Assembly (NCBI RefSeq): GCF_001429185.1
Contig: NZ_LMIW01000008.1
Span: 62,001-126,000 of the forward strand
Direction of reading: 5' to 3'
Length of the DNA: 64,000 bases
From: Terrabacter sp. Root85
GTDB lineage: Bacteria; Actinomycetota; Actinomycetes; Actinomycetales; Dermatophilaceae
Part shown: positions 9,579 through 19,877 of the stretch, in pieces
Numbering within the stretch: the first letter of the stretch is position 1
Layout: each line of letters begins with the position of its first letter
Made by a program: the position numbers and the translations under genes
The notes under the pieces: model-generated
Told to the model about the DNA's origin: nothing
Databases searched by the model: none
What the model saw: only the letters and a program-made list of their open reading frames with translations

Positions 9579-9611
9579 GTCGGGGCGTCCCCGTCCAGGG
9601 GGCGCCCCGAC
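9579..9611 (+). terminator. Terminator after hpf
   Basis: A 14-bp stem with one wobble (9579-9592 with 9598-9611) closes a 5-base loop, GTCCA. It ends the hpf transcript 27 bases past the stop codon. Confidence 0.75.
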
Positions 9612-9687
9612 GGGCGTCCGGACCGCGCCGCGCCGATGCGGGCCGTCCATCGGGCGGCGTGTCCGTGGTCTGGGCCAAGATGGAGGC

Positions 9688-10371
9688 GTGAACCCGCCCC
9701 CCGACGTCATCCGTGTCCTCATCGTCGACGACCACGCCCTCTACCGTCGGGGTCTGCAGACCGTCCTGTCGACGGAGGACGGCATCGAGGTCGTCGGTGA
9801 GGCGGCCGACGGGATCGAGGCGGTCGACCAGGCCGAGGAGATCCTCCCCGACGTCATCGTCATGGACGTCGGCATGCCCAAGCGCGGAGGCATCGACGCG
9901 TGCCGGGTCATCAAGCAGCGGGTGCCCTCGGCGCGCATCCTCATGCTGACGAGCTCCGACGACGAGGCCAACCTCTTCGAGGCCGTCCGGGCCGGGGCCA
10001 ACGGCTACCTCCTCAAGGACGTGCCTCCCGAGGAGGTGGCGGCCGGCATCCGCAGCGTCTTCCAGGGCCAGTCGCTCCTCTCGCCCCTCATGGCGTCCAA
10101 GCTGCTCGAGGAGTTCAAGGCGATCAGCCAGAAAGACGTGCCGCCCGCGCCCACGCCGGGGCTGGAGCTGCCGCGGCTGACCCACCGCGAGCTCGAGATC
10201 CTCCGCAGCGTCGCCAAGGGCAAGCTCAACCGTGAGATCGGCGCCGAGCTGTTCATCTCCGAGAACACCGTGCGCAACCACATCCGCAACATCCTCGACA
10301 AGCTGCAGATGCACTCGCGCATGGAGGCGGCGATGTATGCCGTCCGCCAGCGGCTCATCGACCCCGACTGA
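9688..10371 (+). CDS. LuxR/NarL-family response regulator (orphan)
   Basis: A 227-residue regulator. The receiver domain (about 8-125) has D14/D15-type acidic residues in LIVDDH, phospho-acceptor D60 (VIVMDVGMP) and K113-type LLKDV. The C-terminal LuxR helix-turn-helix (about 163-222) reads LTHRELEILRSVAKGKLNREIGAELFISENTVRNH. It is cytosolic and presumably phosphorylated by a histidine kinase, but none is adjacent. A member of this subfamily lies between hpf and secA in several actinobacteria. GTG 9688 is preceded by GGAGG only one base away, so the spacing is poor and a leaderless start is possible. Its targets cannot be read from sequence. Confidence 0.9.
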   Translation: MNPPPDVIRVLIVDDHALYRRGLQTVLSTEDGIEVVGEAADGIEAVDQAEEILPDVIVMDVGMPKRGGIDACRVIKQRVPSARILMLTSSDDEANLFEAVRAGANGYLLKDVPPEEVAAGIRSVFQGQSLLSPLMASKLLEEFKAISQKDVPPAPTPGLELPRLTHRELEILRSVAKGKLNREIGAELFISENTVRNHIRNILDKLQMHSRMEAAMYAVRQRLIDPD

Positions 10372-10449
10372 CCCCGACTGCCGCCGACCGACCGCGAGCA
10401 CCACGACCCACCACGACCGACCGGGCCGAGACGCCCAGGAGCACCGTCC

Positions 10450-11712
10450 ATGACCGTTGCCACGCGCCGGATGACGCGGGCGCAGGCGCGCCGCACCGCC
10501 ATCGCCGCCCAGGGCTTCCTCGACCCCCGCCCCGAGCCCTTCACCGCGACGATGCGCCACGTCCAGCGCGTCGTCGACCGCGTCGGGGTCGTCCAGATCG
10601 ACAGCGTCAACGTGCTCGCCCGCAGCCAGTACCTCCCGTTCTTCTCCCGGCTGGGGCCCTACGACCCGGCGCTGCTCGACCGGGCCCGCGACCGCGCCCC
10701 GAGACGCCTCGTCGAGTACTGGGCCCACGAGGCGAGCCTCGTCCCGCCGTCGACGTGGCCGCTGCTCGACTTCCGCATGCGCGCGGCCGCCGAGAAGGCG
10801 TGGGGCGGCATGCGGCGCATCCTCGAGGAGCGCCCCGACTACGTCGACCTCGTCCGGGCCGAGGTCGAGGCCCGCGGCCCGATGACCGCGCGCGAGGTCG
10901 AGGTCGCGCTCGCGCACGACCAGCCCCGGCGCACCGACCACTGGGGCTGGAACTGGTCCGACGTCAAGCAGGCCCTCGAGTACCTCTTCTGGGCCGGACG
11001 GATCAGCTCGGCAGGGCGCACGTCCCAGTTCGAGCGCCGGTATGCCGCACTCGCGGCCACCGCGCCGCCGCCGCTGCGCGAGGCCTGGACCGACCGTCCC
11101 GGACCGGAGGCCGACCCCGACCGCTACCTCGAGCTCGTCCGCATCGCCGCCCGGGCCCACGGCGTCGGCACCGAGCTGTGCCTCGCCGACTACTTCCGGA
11201 TCAGGCGCGAGGACGCCCGCCCGGCCATCGCCCGACTCGTCGCCGACGGCGAGCTCATCCCGGTCACCGTGCCGGGCTGGAAGCCGGCCTGGCTGCACGC
11301 CGAGGCCCGGCTGCCGCGACGCATCCACGCCGAGGCCCTGCTCAGCCCCTTCGACTCGCTCGTCTGGCAGCGCGAGCGCATCCACGCCCTCTGGGACTTC
11401 CACTACCGCATCGAGATCTACACACCCGCCGAGAAGCGCGTCCACGGCTACTACGTCCTGCCCTTCCTCCACGGAGACGCCCTCGTGGCCCGGTGCGACC
11501 TCAAGGCCGACCGCGTCGCCGGCGTGCTGCGCTGCCACCGCGTCACGTGGGAACCCGGGGCGCCCGCCGAGGCGCGCCCGGCCCTGCTCGCCAACCTCGA
11601 GTCGATGGCCGCCTGGCTCGGGCTCGGTCGCGTCGACCTGCCCGTCGACCAGGCCCTCGACCAGGGGGTCGACCAGGCCGTCGACCCGACGGGCGCCGCC
11701 GCGGGCGGCTGA
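10450..11712 (+). CDS. YcaQ/AlkX-type winged-helix DNA glycosylase (HTH_42 family)
   Basis: A 420-residue member of the HTH_42 family. It contains Q49-I50-D51 in VGVVQIDSVNVLARSQ. The QxQ/QxD motif is the catalytic signature of the AlkZ/AlkX glycosylases that unhook interstrand crosslinks and bulky N-alkylpurines. The QxD form matches the E. coli YcaQ (AlkX) branch rather than the QxQ AlkZ branch. Winged-helix segments follow (about 120-260), including HWGWNWSDVKQALEYLFWAGRI. The last ~20 residues are a degenerate VDQALDQGVDQAVD repeat. It is cytosolic and acts on DNA. It lies between a response regulator and secA, with no partner in an operon. Glycosylase activity is inferred from family and motif only. 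Confidence 0.85.
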   Translation: MTVATRRMTRAQARRTAIAAQGFLDPRPEPFTATMRHVQRVVDRVGVVQIDSVNVLARSQYLPFFSRLGPYDPALLDRARDRAPRRLVEYWAHEASLVPPSTWPLLDFRMRAAAEKAWGGMRRILEERPDYVDLVRAEVEARGPMTAREVEVALAHDQPRRTDHWGWNWSDVKQALEYLFWAGRISSAGRTSQFERRYAALAATAPPPLREAWTDRPGPEADPDRYLELVRIAARAHGVGTELCLADYFRIRREDARPAIARLVADGELIPVTVPGWKPAWLHAEARLPRRIHAEALLSPFDSLVWQRERIHALWDFHYRIEIYTPAEKRVHGYYVLPFLHGDALVARCDLKADRVAGVLRCHRVTWEPGAPAEARPALLANLESMAAWLGLGRVDLPVDQALDQGVDQAVDPTGAAAGG

Positions 11713-11801
11713 GCGCGTCCCGGGGCACCCGGCATACGCCCTCGGGCACCGGCGCGGACCGGGCTGCCCACGGTGTCGGAACCGGGCCGCGCGCCGATGC
11801 G

Positions 11802-11832
11802 TTGGTCGTTGTGTCCGGAAGGCGGCTAGCCT
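11802..11832 (+). promoter_or_regulatory. Probable secA promoter
   Basis: TTGGTC (11802-11807) and TAGCCT (11827-11832) are separated by 19 bases. Transcription from here would give a leader of about 77 bases. That leader holds two short hairpins, CCCGTGA/TCACGGG (11841-11858) and GCCCG/CGGGC (11866-11880). Confidence 0.45.
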
Positions 11833-11915
11833 AGGCGGGTCCCGTGACCCATCACGGGCGATGGAGCCCGCCCACCGGGCGAGTCCACACGTTCAGTCGG
11901 GAGTGAGATCACCAG

Positions 11916-14759
<2,844 letters not shown>

Positions 14760-14772
14760 CGCAGCGACGCAC

Positions 14773-14806
14773 GACGGCCCGGGCCCCTGAGGGAGCCCGG
14801 GCCGTC
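14773..14806 (+). terminator. Terminator after secA
   Basis: A perfect 12-bp stem, GACGGCCCGGGC (14773-14784) with GCCCGGGCCGTC (14795-14806), starts 13 bases behind the secA stop. The loop can add three more pairs. It may also stop leftward transcription from the convergent gene. Confidence 0.85.
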
Positions 14807-14861
14807 TGCACCCCCACCCGAGGTCGTACGCCGGGTGCGCGGCCGCGGATGACGCGCGCGG

Positions 14862-15401
14862 TCAGCCGATGGTGAGCGCCGTGACGAGCCACCGCCCGTC
14901 GAGGCCCTCGAGCCGCAGGGCCAGGGCCCGGACTCGCCCGTGCGACACGACGACGGCGCAGGCCTCGACGATGCCGTCGGCCGGCTCGCACACGCGCACG
15001 CGACGCACGACGGCCGAACGGCGTGGGCCGGGGGTGCGACGCCGGCCGGCGACCATGGCCTGCCTGGCGATGACCGAGTAGATCGTCGGCGCCGTGTGCC
15101 GGATGAGCTGGGGAGCGGGGCGCTGGCCGGAGACGACCTCGACGATGGCCTGCGCCAGGCGGCCCACGAGCGGGGCCGGCTCGGGGAGCAGGCTCGTGCG
15201 GGTCGGCTGCCGGCCGAAGTCCTCGTCGTCGCGCGCGCCGAAGAAGTCGAGGGCGAGGGCGTCCTGGGCGTAGGGCGGCTCCCCGTGCCAGGCCTCGTCT
15301 GCGCTGATGATCCGAGGCGCCGTCTGGGGGATGCGCCGGACGGTGAAGCCGTCGCGGGTGGAGGTGCCGGTCTGGCCGGGTGTGGTGGTCGCTCGCGTCA
15401 T
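14862..15401 (-). CDS. DUF6459 (Rv3235-like) actinobacterial protein
   Basis: A 179-residue cytosolic protein of unknown function resembling the Rv3235/DUF6459 family found near secA in actinobacteria. The conserved C-terminal half (about 75-179) starts LVGRLAQAIVEVVSGQRPAPQL and ends in alternating strands, VVVSHGRVRALALRLEGLDGRWLVTAL. That is an NTF2- or cystatin-like pattern. The N-terminal ~70 residues are low in secondary structure and contain DFFGARDDEDFG. ATG 15401 overlaps the upstream LysM gene stop by one base (TGATG) and has GGGAG eight bases ahead; GTG 15404 is the alternative. The two genes are one operon, which suggests a link to the envelope protein. The function is not known. 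Confidence 0.75.
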   Translation of the reverse strand: MTRATTTPGQTGTSTRDGFTVRRIPQTAPRIISADEAWHGEPPYAQDALALDFFGARDDEDFGRQPTRTSLLPEPAPLVGRLAQAIVEVVSGQRPAPQLIRHTAPTIYSVIARQAMVAGRRRTPGPRRSAVVRRVRVCEPADGIVEACAVVVSHGRVRALALRLEGLDGRWLVTALTIG

Positions 15402-16567
15402 CACCGGGCTCCCTGCTCTGCGGGGACCCTGTCGCCGGCGCCGGCGCTGGACGGCCGTGGCACGGCTGCGTGGGACTCAGGGTTGTCCGGCCCTGACGGG
15501 GCGCTCGAGGGCGGACGCAGCTGCACCCCCGGCATGATCACGTCGGGGTCCTCACCCACGACGTCGCGGTTGGCGGCATACCACCTCGGCCACTCGCGGG
15601 AGATCTGTGCGTCGGAGGCGTCCGGACCGAGGTGTCGGGCGGCGATCGTCCAGAGCGAGTCGCCACGGCGCACCGTGACGAGGTCGTGGGCCGATGCGGC
15701 GGGACGCGGGGGCGGGGCCATGAGCTGCGACCGGTCCGCGTCGAGCACCGGCACGGGCTGCGTCGGGAGGTAGCCGGGCCCGTCCGGCGGCCTCGGGGAC
15801 GCAGGTGCGGCGATGCCCTGCTGCGTGCCTGGGGTGGGGGAGTGGCCCGGATCGACGGGGAGCCCGGGAAGGTCGGCGGGCTGCGAGTGGGACGACGGGG
15901 TCGGGCTGGCAGACCCAGCCGACCCGGCGGACCCGGCGGACCCGGCGGACCCGGCGGACCCGGCGGACTCGGCGGACGGTGTGTAGCCCGGCGTCAGCTC
16001 GGTGGGTGTGTAGCCGGGCGTCAGGTCCGGTGCGGAGGCCCCTTCGGCGGACGACGCCTGAACACCGGCGCCGCGTGCCGTCGGAGCGGAGCCGGCACTC
16101 GAGACGGGCGCCGGGGGCAGGGCCACCGAGCCGACCGAGGCGCCGAGGACGAGGGTCAGCACCTTGCGCACCGCGGTCGGGGTGACATGGTCGGCGACCT
16201 CGCTGGCCACCCGTCCTGCTGCACCCGGAAGGAGGGAGGCGACGGCGAACAGGCACCCGAGCGCGAGCCACGCGGCGAGCAGGACGCCCATCCAGGCGAG
16301 AACGAGAAGGAGGACGTCGTCCGGCCGGGCGGTGTCAGCAGTGTGGCTGCACCGCCGTGCGACCGTCACGAGAGTCAGCAGGGTGATGACGGCGACGGCC
16401 AGCCCGACGGCGCCGGCCCCGACCTCGCGCAGGCGCGGGCCGTCCAGGCCCGTCCGCTGTCGCTGAGCGGGGAGAGGCCTGGCTGCGCGGCCGCTCTCGT
16501 CGTCTCGTCGGGCGGCCCTGCGTGCTCCCGCTCCGTGTCCCTGTGCTGGCTGCAGTCCCCTGTCCAT
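15401..16567 (-). CDS. Membrane-anchored LysM-domain protein
   Basis: A 388-residue protein. A basic cytoplasmic start is followed by two hydrophobic helices (AVGLAVAVITLLTLVTVA and VLLLVLAWMGVLLAAWLALG). A long Pro/Ser/Gly/Thr-rich region then contains a (Ser-Ala-Gly)n run and two LTPGYTP copies, and the C-terminal LysM module has VTVRRGDSLWTIAARHLG and later W/N-rich residues. LysM binds N-acetylglucosamine-containing glycans such as peptidoglycan, so the tail is probably outside the membrane. ATG 16567 is chosen because a promoter ends just before it; a TTG 12 codons upstream would begin inside that promoter's -35 box. It overlaps the next gene. The SAG run is a site of easy length change. 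Confidence 0.82.
   Translation of the reverse strand: MDRGLQPAQGHGAGARRAARRDDESGRAARPLPAQRQRTGLDGPRLREVGAGAVGLAVAVITLLTLVTVARRCSHTADTARPDDVLLLVLAWMGVLLAAWLALGCLFAVASLLPGAAGRVASEVADHVTPTAVRKVLTLVLGASVGSVALPPAPVSSAGSAPTARGAGVQASSAEGASAPDLTPGYTPTELTPGYTPSAESAGSAGSAGSAGSAGSAGSASPTPSSHSQPADLPGLPVDPGHSPTPGTQQGIAAPASPRPPDGPGYLPTQPVPVLDADRSQLMAPPPRPAASAHDLVTVRRGDSLWTIAARHLGPDASDAQISREWPRWYAANRDVVGEDPDVIMPGVQLRPPSSAPSGPDNPESHAAVPRPSSAGAGDRVPAEQGAR
15912..15974. repeat. Tandem 9-bp repeat encoding Ser-Ala-Gly units
   Basis: Seven consecutive 9-base units close to GACCCGGCG: five exact from 15921, with one-base or two-base variants at each end. On the minus strand they code for repeated Ser-Ala-Gly in the LysM protein linker. 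Such exact units usually vary in copy number by slippage. Confidence 0.9.
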
Positions 16568-16573
16568 GGCTTC

Positions 16574-16603
16574 ATTCAATGCAGTTTGCTTGTGTTTGGT
16601 CAA
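16574..16603 (-). promoter_or_regulatory. Promoter of the LysM/DUF6459 operon, leaderless
   Basis: On the minus strand TTGACC (16603-16598) is followed after 18 bases by TTGAAT (16579-16574), and ATG 16567 begins six bases later. This places the transcript start at or next to the A of the start codon. The tract is markedly AT-rich against its surroundings. Confidence 0.6.
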
Positions 16604-16623
16604 GTATGCTGTTGGTCAAGAAT
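16596..16623 (+). promoter_or_regulatory. Direct repeat TTGGTCAAGWAT in the divergent control region
   Basis: TTGGTCAAGTAT (16596-16607) and TTGGTCAAGAAT (16612-16623) are direct copies with one mismatch, offset by 16 bases. They lie between two divergent genes. The first copy overlaps the -35 box of the leftward promoter. They could be a two-site operator, or rightward promoter elements (TTGGTC ... AAGAAT, spacing 16). Confidence 0.5.
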
Positions 16624-16665
16624 CGCCGGGTGGCCCGCGACGTCGGGGCAGGGGAGGGTGTGCGC

Positions 16666-17211
16666 ATGCGCTGGGACCGGCTCTTCGACGACCTCGAGGC
16701 GCAGCTGGCGCTGGACGACGTGCGGGAGCTCGAGGCCGAGGTCGCCGACCGCACCCGGCGCGAGCGCGCGCTGCTCGACCTGCACACGCGGCTGCTCGCG
16801 AACGTCGGTGCGACGCACGTGGGGCTGCGGGTGCGCGACCGCGTGCTCACGGGTCGGCTCGTCGACGTGGGGCCGGACTGGGCACTCGTCGAGACCGCGC
16901 CGGGACGGCCGGTCCTCGTGGCTCTGCCTGCGGTCCGCGCGGTGTCGGGACTGGCGCCGGGGGCTCGGACGCCCTCCGTCGTGGCCCGGAGGTTCGGCCT
17001 GGGGGCGGCCCTACGGGCGGTGAGCCGCGACCGCGCCGTCGTGGAGGTCGTGGATGTGGACGGGCACGCATCGACGGGGACCATCGACGTCGTGGCGTCC
17101 GACCACCTCGAGATCGCCGAGCACGCGGCCGACGAGGCCCGACGAGCGGCCAACGTCACCGGGCGGACGCTCGTGCCCTTCTGGTCACTGGGCTCGGTCC
17201 GCCGGCTCTGA
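16666..17211 (+). CDS. Conserved hypothetical protein, coiled-coil N-terminus with small beta domain
   Basis: A 181-residue cytosolic protein. The first ~45 residues (MRWDRLFDDLEAQLALDDVRELEAEVADRTRRERALLDLHTRL) are strongly helical with alternating acidic and basic residues. The middle (about 50-105) is strand-rich, GLRVRDRVLTGRLVDVGPDWALVE, with the look of an Sm/SH3-like barrel. No enzyme motif is visible. ATG 16666 follows GGGGAGGG at 16651-16658, seven bases ahead; GTG 16660 is also in frame but overlaps that box. It is divergent from the LysM operon and convergent with bldC. Similar proteins are common in Micrococcales genomes, but I know no assigned function. Confidence 0.7.
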   Translation: MRWDRLFDDLEAQLALDDVRELEAEVADRTRRERALLDLHTRLLANVGATHVGLRVRDRVLTGRLVDVGPDWALVETAPGRPVLVALPAVRAVSGLAPGARTPSVVARRFGLGAALRAVSRDRAVVEVVDVDGHASTGTIDVVASDHLEIAEHAADEARRAANVTGRTLVPFWSLGSVRRL

Positions 17212-17231
17212 GAGCCGGGACCGGGGTGGCC

Positions 17232-17459
17232 TCACTCCTCGGCGGAGCCGCCGAACGGGTGCGCCTGCACGAACGACTTCGTCTCGGCGTACATCCGCTG
17301 GATGTAGCCCTCGAGCTCCGTGGCCTCGACGCGCCACTGGCCCCGGCCACCGATCTTGATGGCCGGCAGCTCCCCGGAGCGCACGAGGGCGTACGCCTGG
17401 GCGGAGGAGATGTTGAGGATCTCCGACACCTCGGCGAGCTGCAGGAACCGCTGGGCCAC
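17232..17459 (-). CDS. bldC: BldC-like MerR-type DNA-binding protein
   Basis: A 75-residue protein that is almost entirely a winged helix-turn-helix of the MerR/excisionase type: LQLAEVSEILNISSAQAYALVRSGELPAIKIGGRGQWRVEATELEGYIQRMYAET. This matches BldC, the small developmental regulator of Streptomyces that binds head-to-tail on direct repeats, conserved also in non-sporulating actinobacteria. GTG 17459 is fixed by AGGAGGAG about 5-7 bases ahead; longer in-frame versions would run past that RBS. It is cytosolic. It ends convergent with the preceding gene. A possible -10 box (TAGGAT, 17597-17592 on the minus strand) would give a leader of about 125 bases. Confidence 0.9.
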   Translation of the reverse strand: MAQRFLQLAEVSEILNISSAQAYALVRSGELPAIKIGGRGQWRVEATELEGYIQRMYAETKSFVQAHPFGGSAEE

Positions 17460-17745
17460 GTTGACTCCTCCTCTGGGCACCGTCTGGCGACGGCCTCGAC
17501 CACACCCGTACCCCCCCGCGGCGCGTCCGGACACGGCCGGTGCCACCCGACTCCGGCACGGGCTCGTGGGTCGAGGGCAGGGAACGGCTCCATCCTAGGG
17601 ATCCGTGCCGTCGTCATCGTCCGTCGTCCCCAGCTGTGCACCTTGACGGGCGGTGTGCGCCGGGTTGATGCAAGATGTTGCCGCGTCCGTCCGGTGTCGT
17701 GCGACGGGCGTCCAGCCATCGCCGAGCGGACCACAGGGGGCCCAC

Positions 17746-18408
17746 ATGACCGAGCTGGCCAGTCCCAGCGCCAAGCGCCTGCAACGACCGTCCTGGCGTG
17801 ACAGTCGCCTCGTCGTCGGTGTGCTGCTCGTCGTCGTCGCCGCGACGCTGGGGGCCAAGGCCGTCGCCAGCGCCGACGACCGTGTACCGGTGTGGGTCGC
17901 GGCGAGCAACCTCGTGGCCGGTGACGAGGTCGAGGAGGCCTCCTTCGTGCGCGCCGACGTGCGACTCGCCGATGGTATGAACGCCTACCTCGCCGCCGAC
18001 GCCCCGGCTCCGACCGGCTCGTTCATGGTCCGTGACGTGCGCGCGGGTGAGCTGGTGCCCGTGTCCGCCGTCGGCGACGCCGCTGCCGTCGCCGTGCAGC
18101 GGGTCACGGTCCGCGCCGACGCGATGTCGACGACCGGCCTGGCACGGGGGAGCCGCGTCGACGTCTTCGTCACGCCCAAGGCCCCGACGACGAGCGACGC
18201 GGCCACCACCCCGACGAAGAAGGTCCTCGAGTCCGCCGCGGTGGCCGCGGTGATGACGAGCAGCGGTGGCTTCGGCGCGGGCTCGATGACGTCGGTGCAG
18301 ATCTACGTGCCGGCCGACAAGGTCCAGCCGCTCGTCGAGGCCGTGGACGGCGAGGCGAAGCTGACCCTCGTCCCCTCCGTCGGGACGGTCACCGGCGGCG
18401 GCGCATGA
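17746..18408 (+). CDS. SAF-domain membrane protein (CpaB/RcpC-like)
   Basis: A 220-residue protein. A short basic cytoplasmic start is followed by one membrane helix (LVVGVLLVVVAATLGAKAVA, about 28-48) and a SAF domain (VPVWVAASNLVAGDEVEEASFVRADVRL, about 51-125). A second half contains GSRVDVFVTPKAP and ends in VQPLVEAVDGEAKLTLVPSVG. This is the layout of CpaB/RcpC, the periplasmic pilus-assembly component of Tad/Flp systems. The gene overlaps the next one, a CpaE-like ATPase, by four bases (ATGA). No TadA ATPase, TadB/C platform or Flp pilin is in the window, so pilus assembly is not established. ATG 17746 gives the expected N-terminus. Confidence 0.8.
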   Translation: MTELASPSAKRLQRPSWRDSRLVVGVLLVVVAATLGAKAVASADDRVPVWVAASNLVAGDEVEEASFVRADVRLADGMNAYLAADAPAPTGSFMVRDVRAGELVPVSAVGDAAAVAVQRVTVRADAMSTTGLARGSRVDVFVTPKAPTTSDAATTPTKKVLESAAVAAVMTSSGGFGAGSMTSVQIYVPADKVQPLVEAVDGEAKLTLVPSVGTVTGGGA

Positions 18409-19862
18409 CCGAGGTCCTGACCGCTCTCAGCCACCAGTGGGAGTCGTCGGTCGCGACGACCCTCGAGGGTCTGCGTGACGTGACCGTGACGCGGCGGTGT
18501 GCCGACGTGTCCGAGCTGCTGTCGGTGGCCGACGCGGGTCTGGGCGACACTGCCGTTGTCTCCTCCGACCTGCGCGGCCTCGACCTCGCGGTCGTGAATC
18601 GCCTGCGCGCCAACCGGATCCGCGTGATCGGGGTGCACCCCGCCGACGACGAGCCCGCCGAGCGCCGCCTGCGACAGCTGACGATCACGGTGACGCTTCC
18701 CGTCGACGCGGGGACCGACCGGTGGGAGGTGTCGCTGCAGGAGGGATGGGGCGCATCCGACGACCTCGAGGCGGCCCTGAGCGGCGATGCCGGCGTCGGC
18801 GCCGGCCAGCAGTCCGCGCCCGACCACCCTGAGGAATCGACCGACGGTGACGCGGGGTGGCGTCCTGCTGGCTCCGGTGGCATCGCCGCAGGCCGTGAGC
18901 ACGTCGGCTCGCGCGATGCCGACGACCCGTCCGGCGACGACGCGGCCGCGGGGCGAGTGACCGGTTCGCGGCCCGTCCCCGAGCGTGCGTCGGTCATCGC
19001 GGTCTGGGGACCCACCGGCGCGCCCGGTCGCACGACCGTCGCGACGACCCTGGCTGCGGAGGTCGCCGGCCGTGGCGTCGAGGTGCTGCTCGTCGACGCC
19101 GACACCTACGGGGGCTGCGTGGCGCAGACCCTCGGGCTGCTCGACGAGGCGCCGGGCGTGGCGGCGGCGTGCCGTGCGGCCGACCAGGGCCTGCTCGACC
19201 TGTCCGCGCTCGCGCGCCTCGCCCCGGTGGTCGTCCCGGGACTCCGCGTGCTGACGGGCCTGCCCAAGGCCGAGCGGTGGCCCGAGGTGCGCGCCGCGGC
19301 GCTCGAGCGGGTCCTCGAGCTGAGCCGGTCGCTCGTGCAGGTCGTCGTCGTCGACTGCGGCTTCTGCCTCGAGGACGACGAGGAGCTCAGCTACGACACC
19401 GTGGCCCCGCGACGCAACGAGGCCACGCTGACCTCCTTGGCCGCCTCCGACCTCGTCGTCGCGGTGGGCGGCGCCGACCCGGTCGCGCTCCAGCGTTTCG
19501 TCCGGGGTCTCCAGGAGCTCGGCACGGTGCCGTCCGGCGAGCCCGTGCCCGTCGTCAACCGGGTGCGCAGCGGCGCGGTCGGGTCCCGTCCCCAGTCCCG
19601 CATCGCCGACTCGCTCCTCCGGTTCGCCGGGCTCGCGTCCGTGCGGTTCGTGCCCGACGACGCCACCGCCGTCGACGCGGCCCTGCTCGCGGGGCGCTCG
19701 GTCGTCGAGCACGCGCCGGACTCGCCCGTCCGTCGTGCGGTGGCCGACCTCGCGACCGGTCTGCTGCCGTGGACGGTGGCGCCGCCCGAGCCGCGCGAGC
19801 GGAGACGGCGTGGCCGCCGCCGTGGTCGTGGGCGCCGGTCGTCGAGTGCCGTCGGCGCCTGA
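18405..19862 (+). CDS. CpaE/TadZ-like MinD-family protein with altered P-loop
   Basis: A 485-residue protein. The N-terminal ~120 residues resemble a degenerate receiver domain (RCADVSELLSVADAGLGDTAVV). A flexible Gly/Asp/Ser linker (about 125-195) precedes a MinD/ParA-type domain (about 196-455). That domain has GPTGAPGRTTVATTLAAEV, then VLLVDADTYGGCVAQTLG and VVVVDCGFCLEDDEE. The Walker A lysine is replaced by R209, and the leading KGG of the deviant loop is missing, so normal ATP hydrolysis is doubtful. TadZ/CpaE proteins are known to vary here. The C-terminus is very Arg-rich. It shares a four-base overlap with the SAF gene. CpaE proteins place pilus machinery at the pole; here the partner machinery is not visible. 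Confidence 0.8.
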   Translation: MTEVLTALSHQWESSVATTLEGLRDVTVTRRCADVSELLSVADAGLGDTAVVSSDLRGLDLAVVNRLRANRIRVIGVHPADDEPAERRLRQLTITVTLPVDAGTDRWEVSLQEGWGASDDLEAALSGDAGVGAGQQSAPDHPEESTDGDAGWRPAGSGGIAAGREHVGSRDADDPSGDDAAAGRVTGSRPVPERASVIAVWGPTGAPGRTTVATTLAAEVAGRGVEVLLVDADTYGGCVAQTLGLLDEAPGVAAACRAADQGLLDLSALARLAPVVVPGLRVLTGLPKAERWPEVRAAALERVLELSRSLVQVVVVDCGFCLEDDEELSYDTVAPRRNEATLTSLAASDLVVAVGGADPVALQRFVRGLQELGTVPSGEPVPVVNRVRSGAVGSRPQSRIADSLLRFAGLASVRFVPDDATAVDAALLAGRSVVEHAPDSPVRRAVADLATGLLPWTVAPPEPRERRRRGRRRGRGRRSSSAVGA

Positions 19863-19877
19863 GCGCACGGCGTCCGG

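Noticed and set aside
15632-17023. A 463-codon rightward frame opposite the LysM gene
   Set aside because: It crosses the AT-rich divergent promoter and mirrors the Ser-Ala-Gly repeat as Gly-Gly-Pro; no domain is recognisable.
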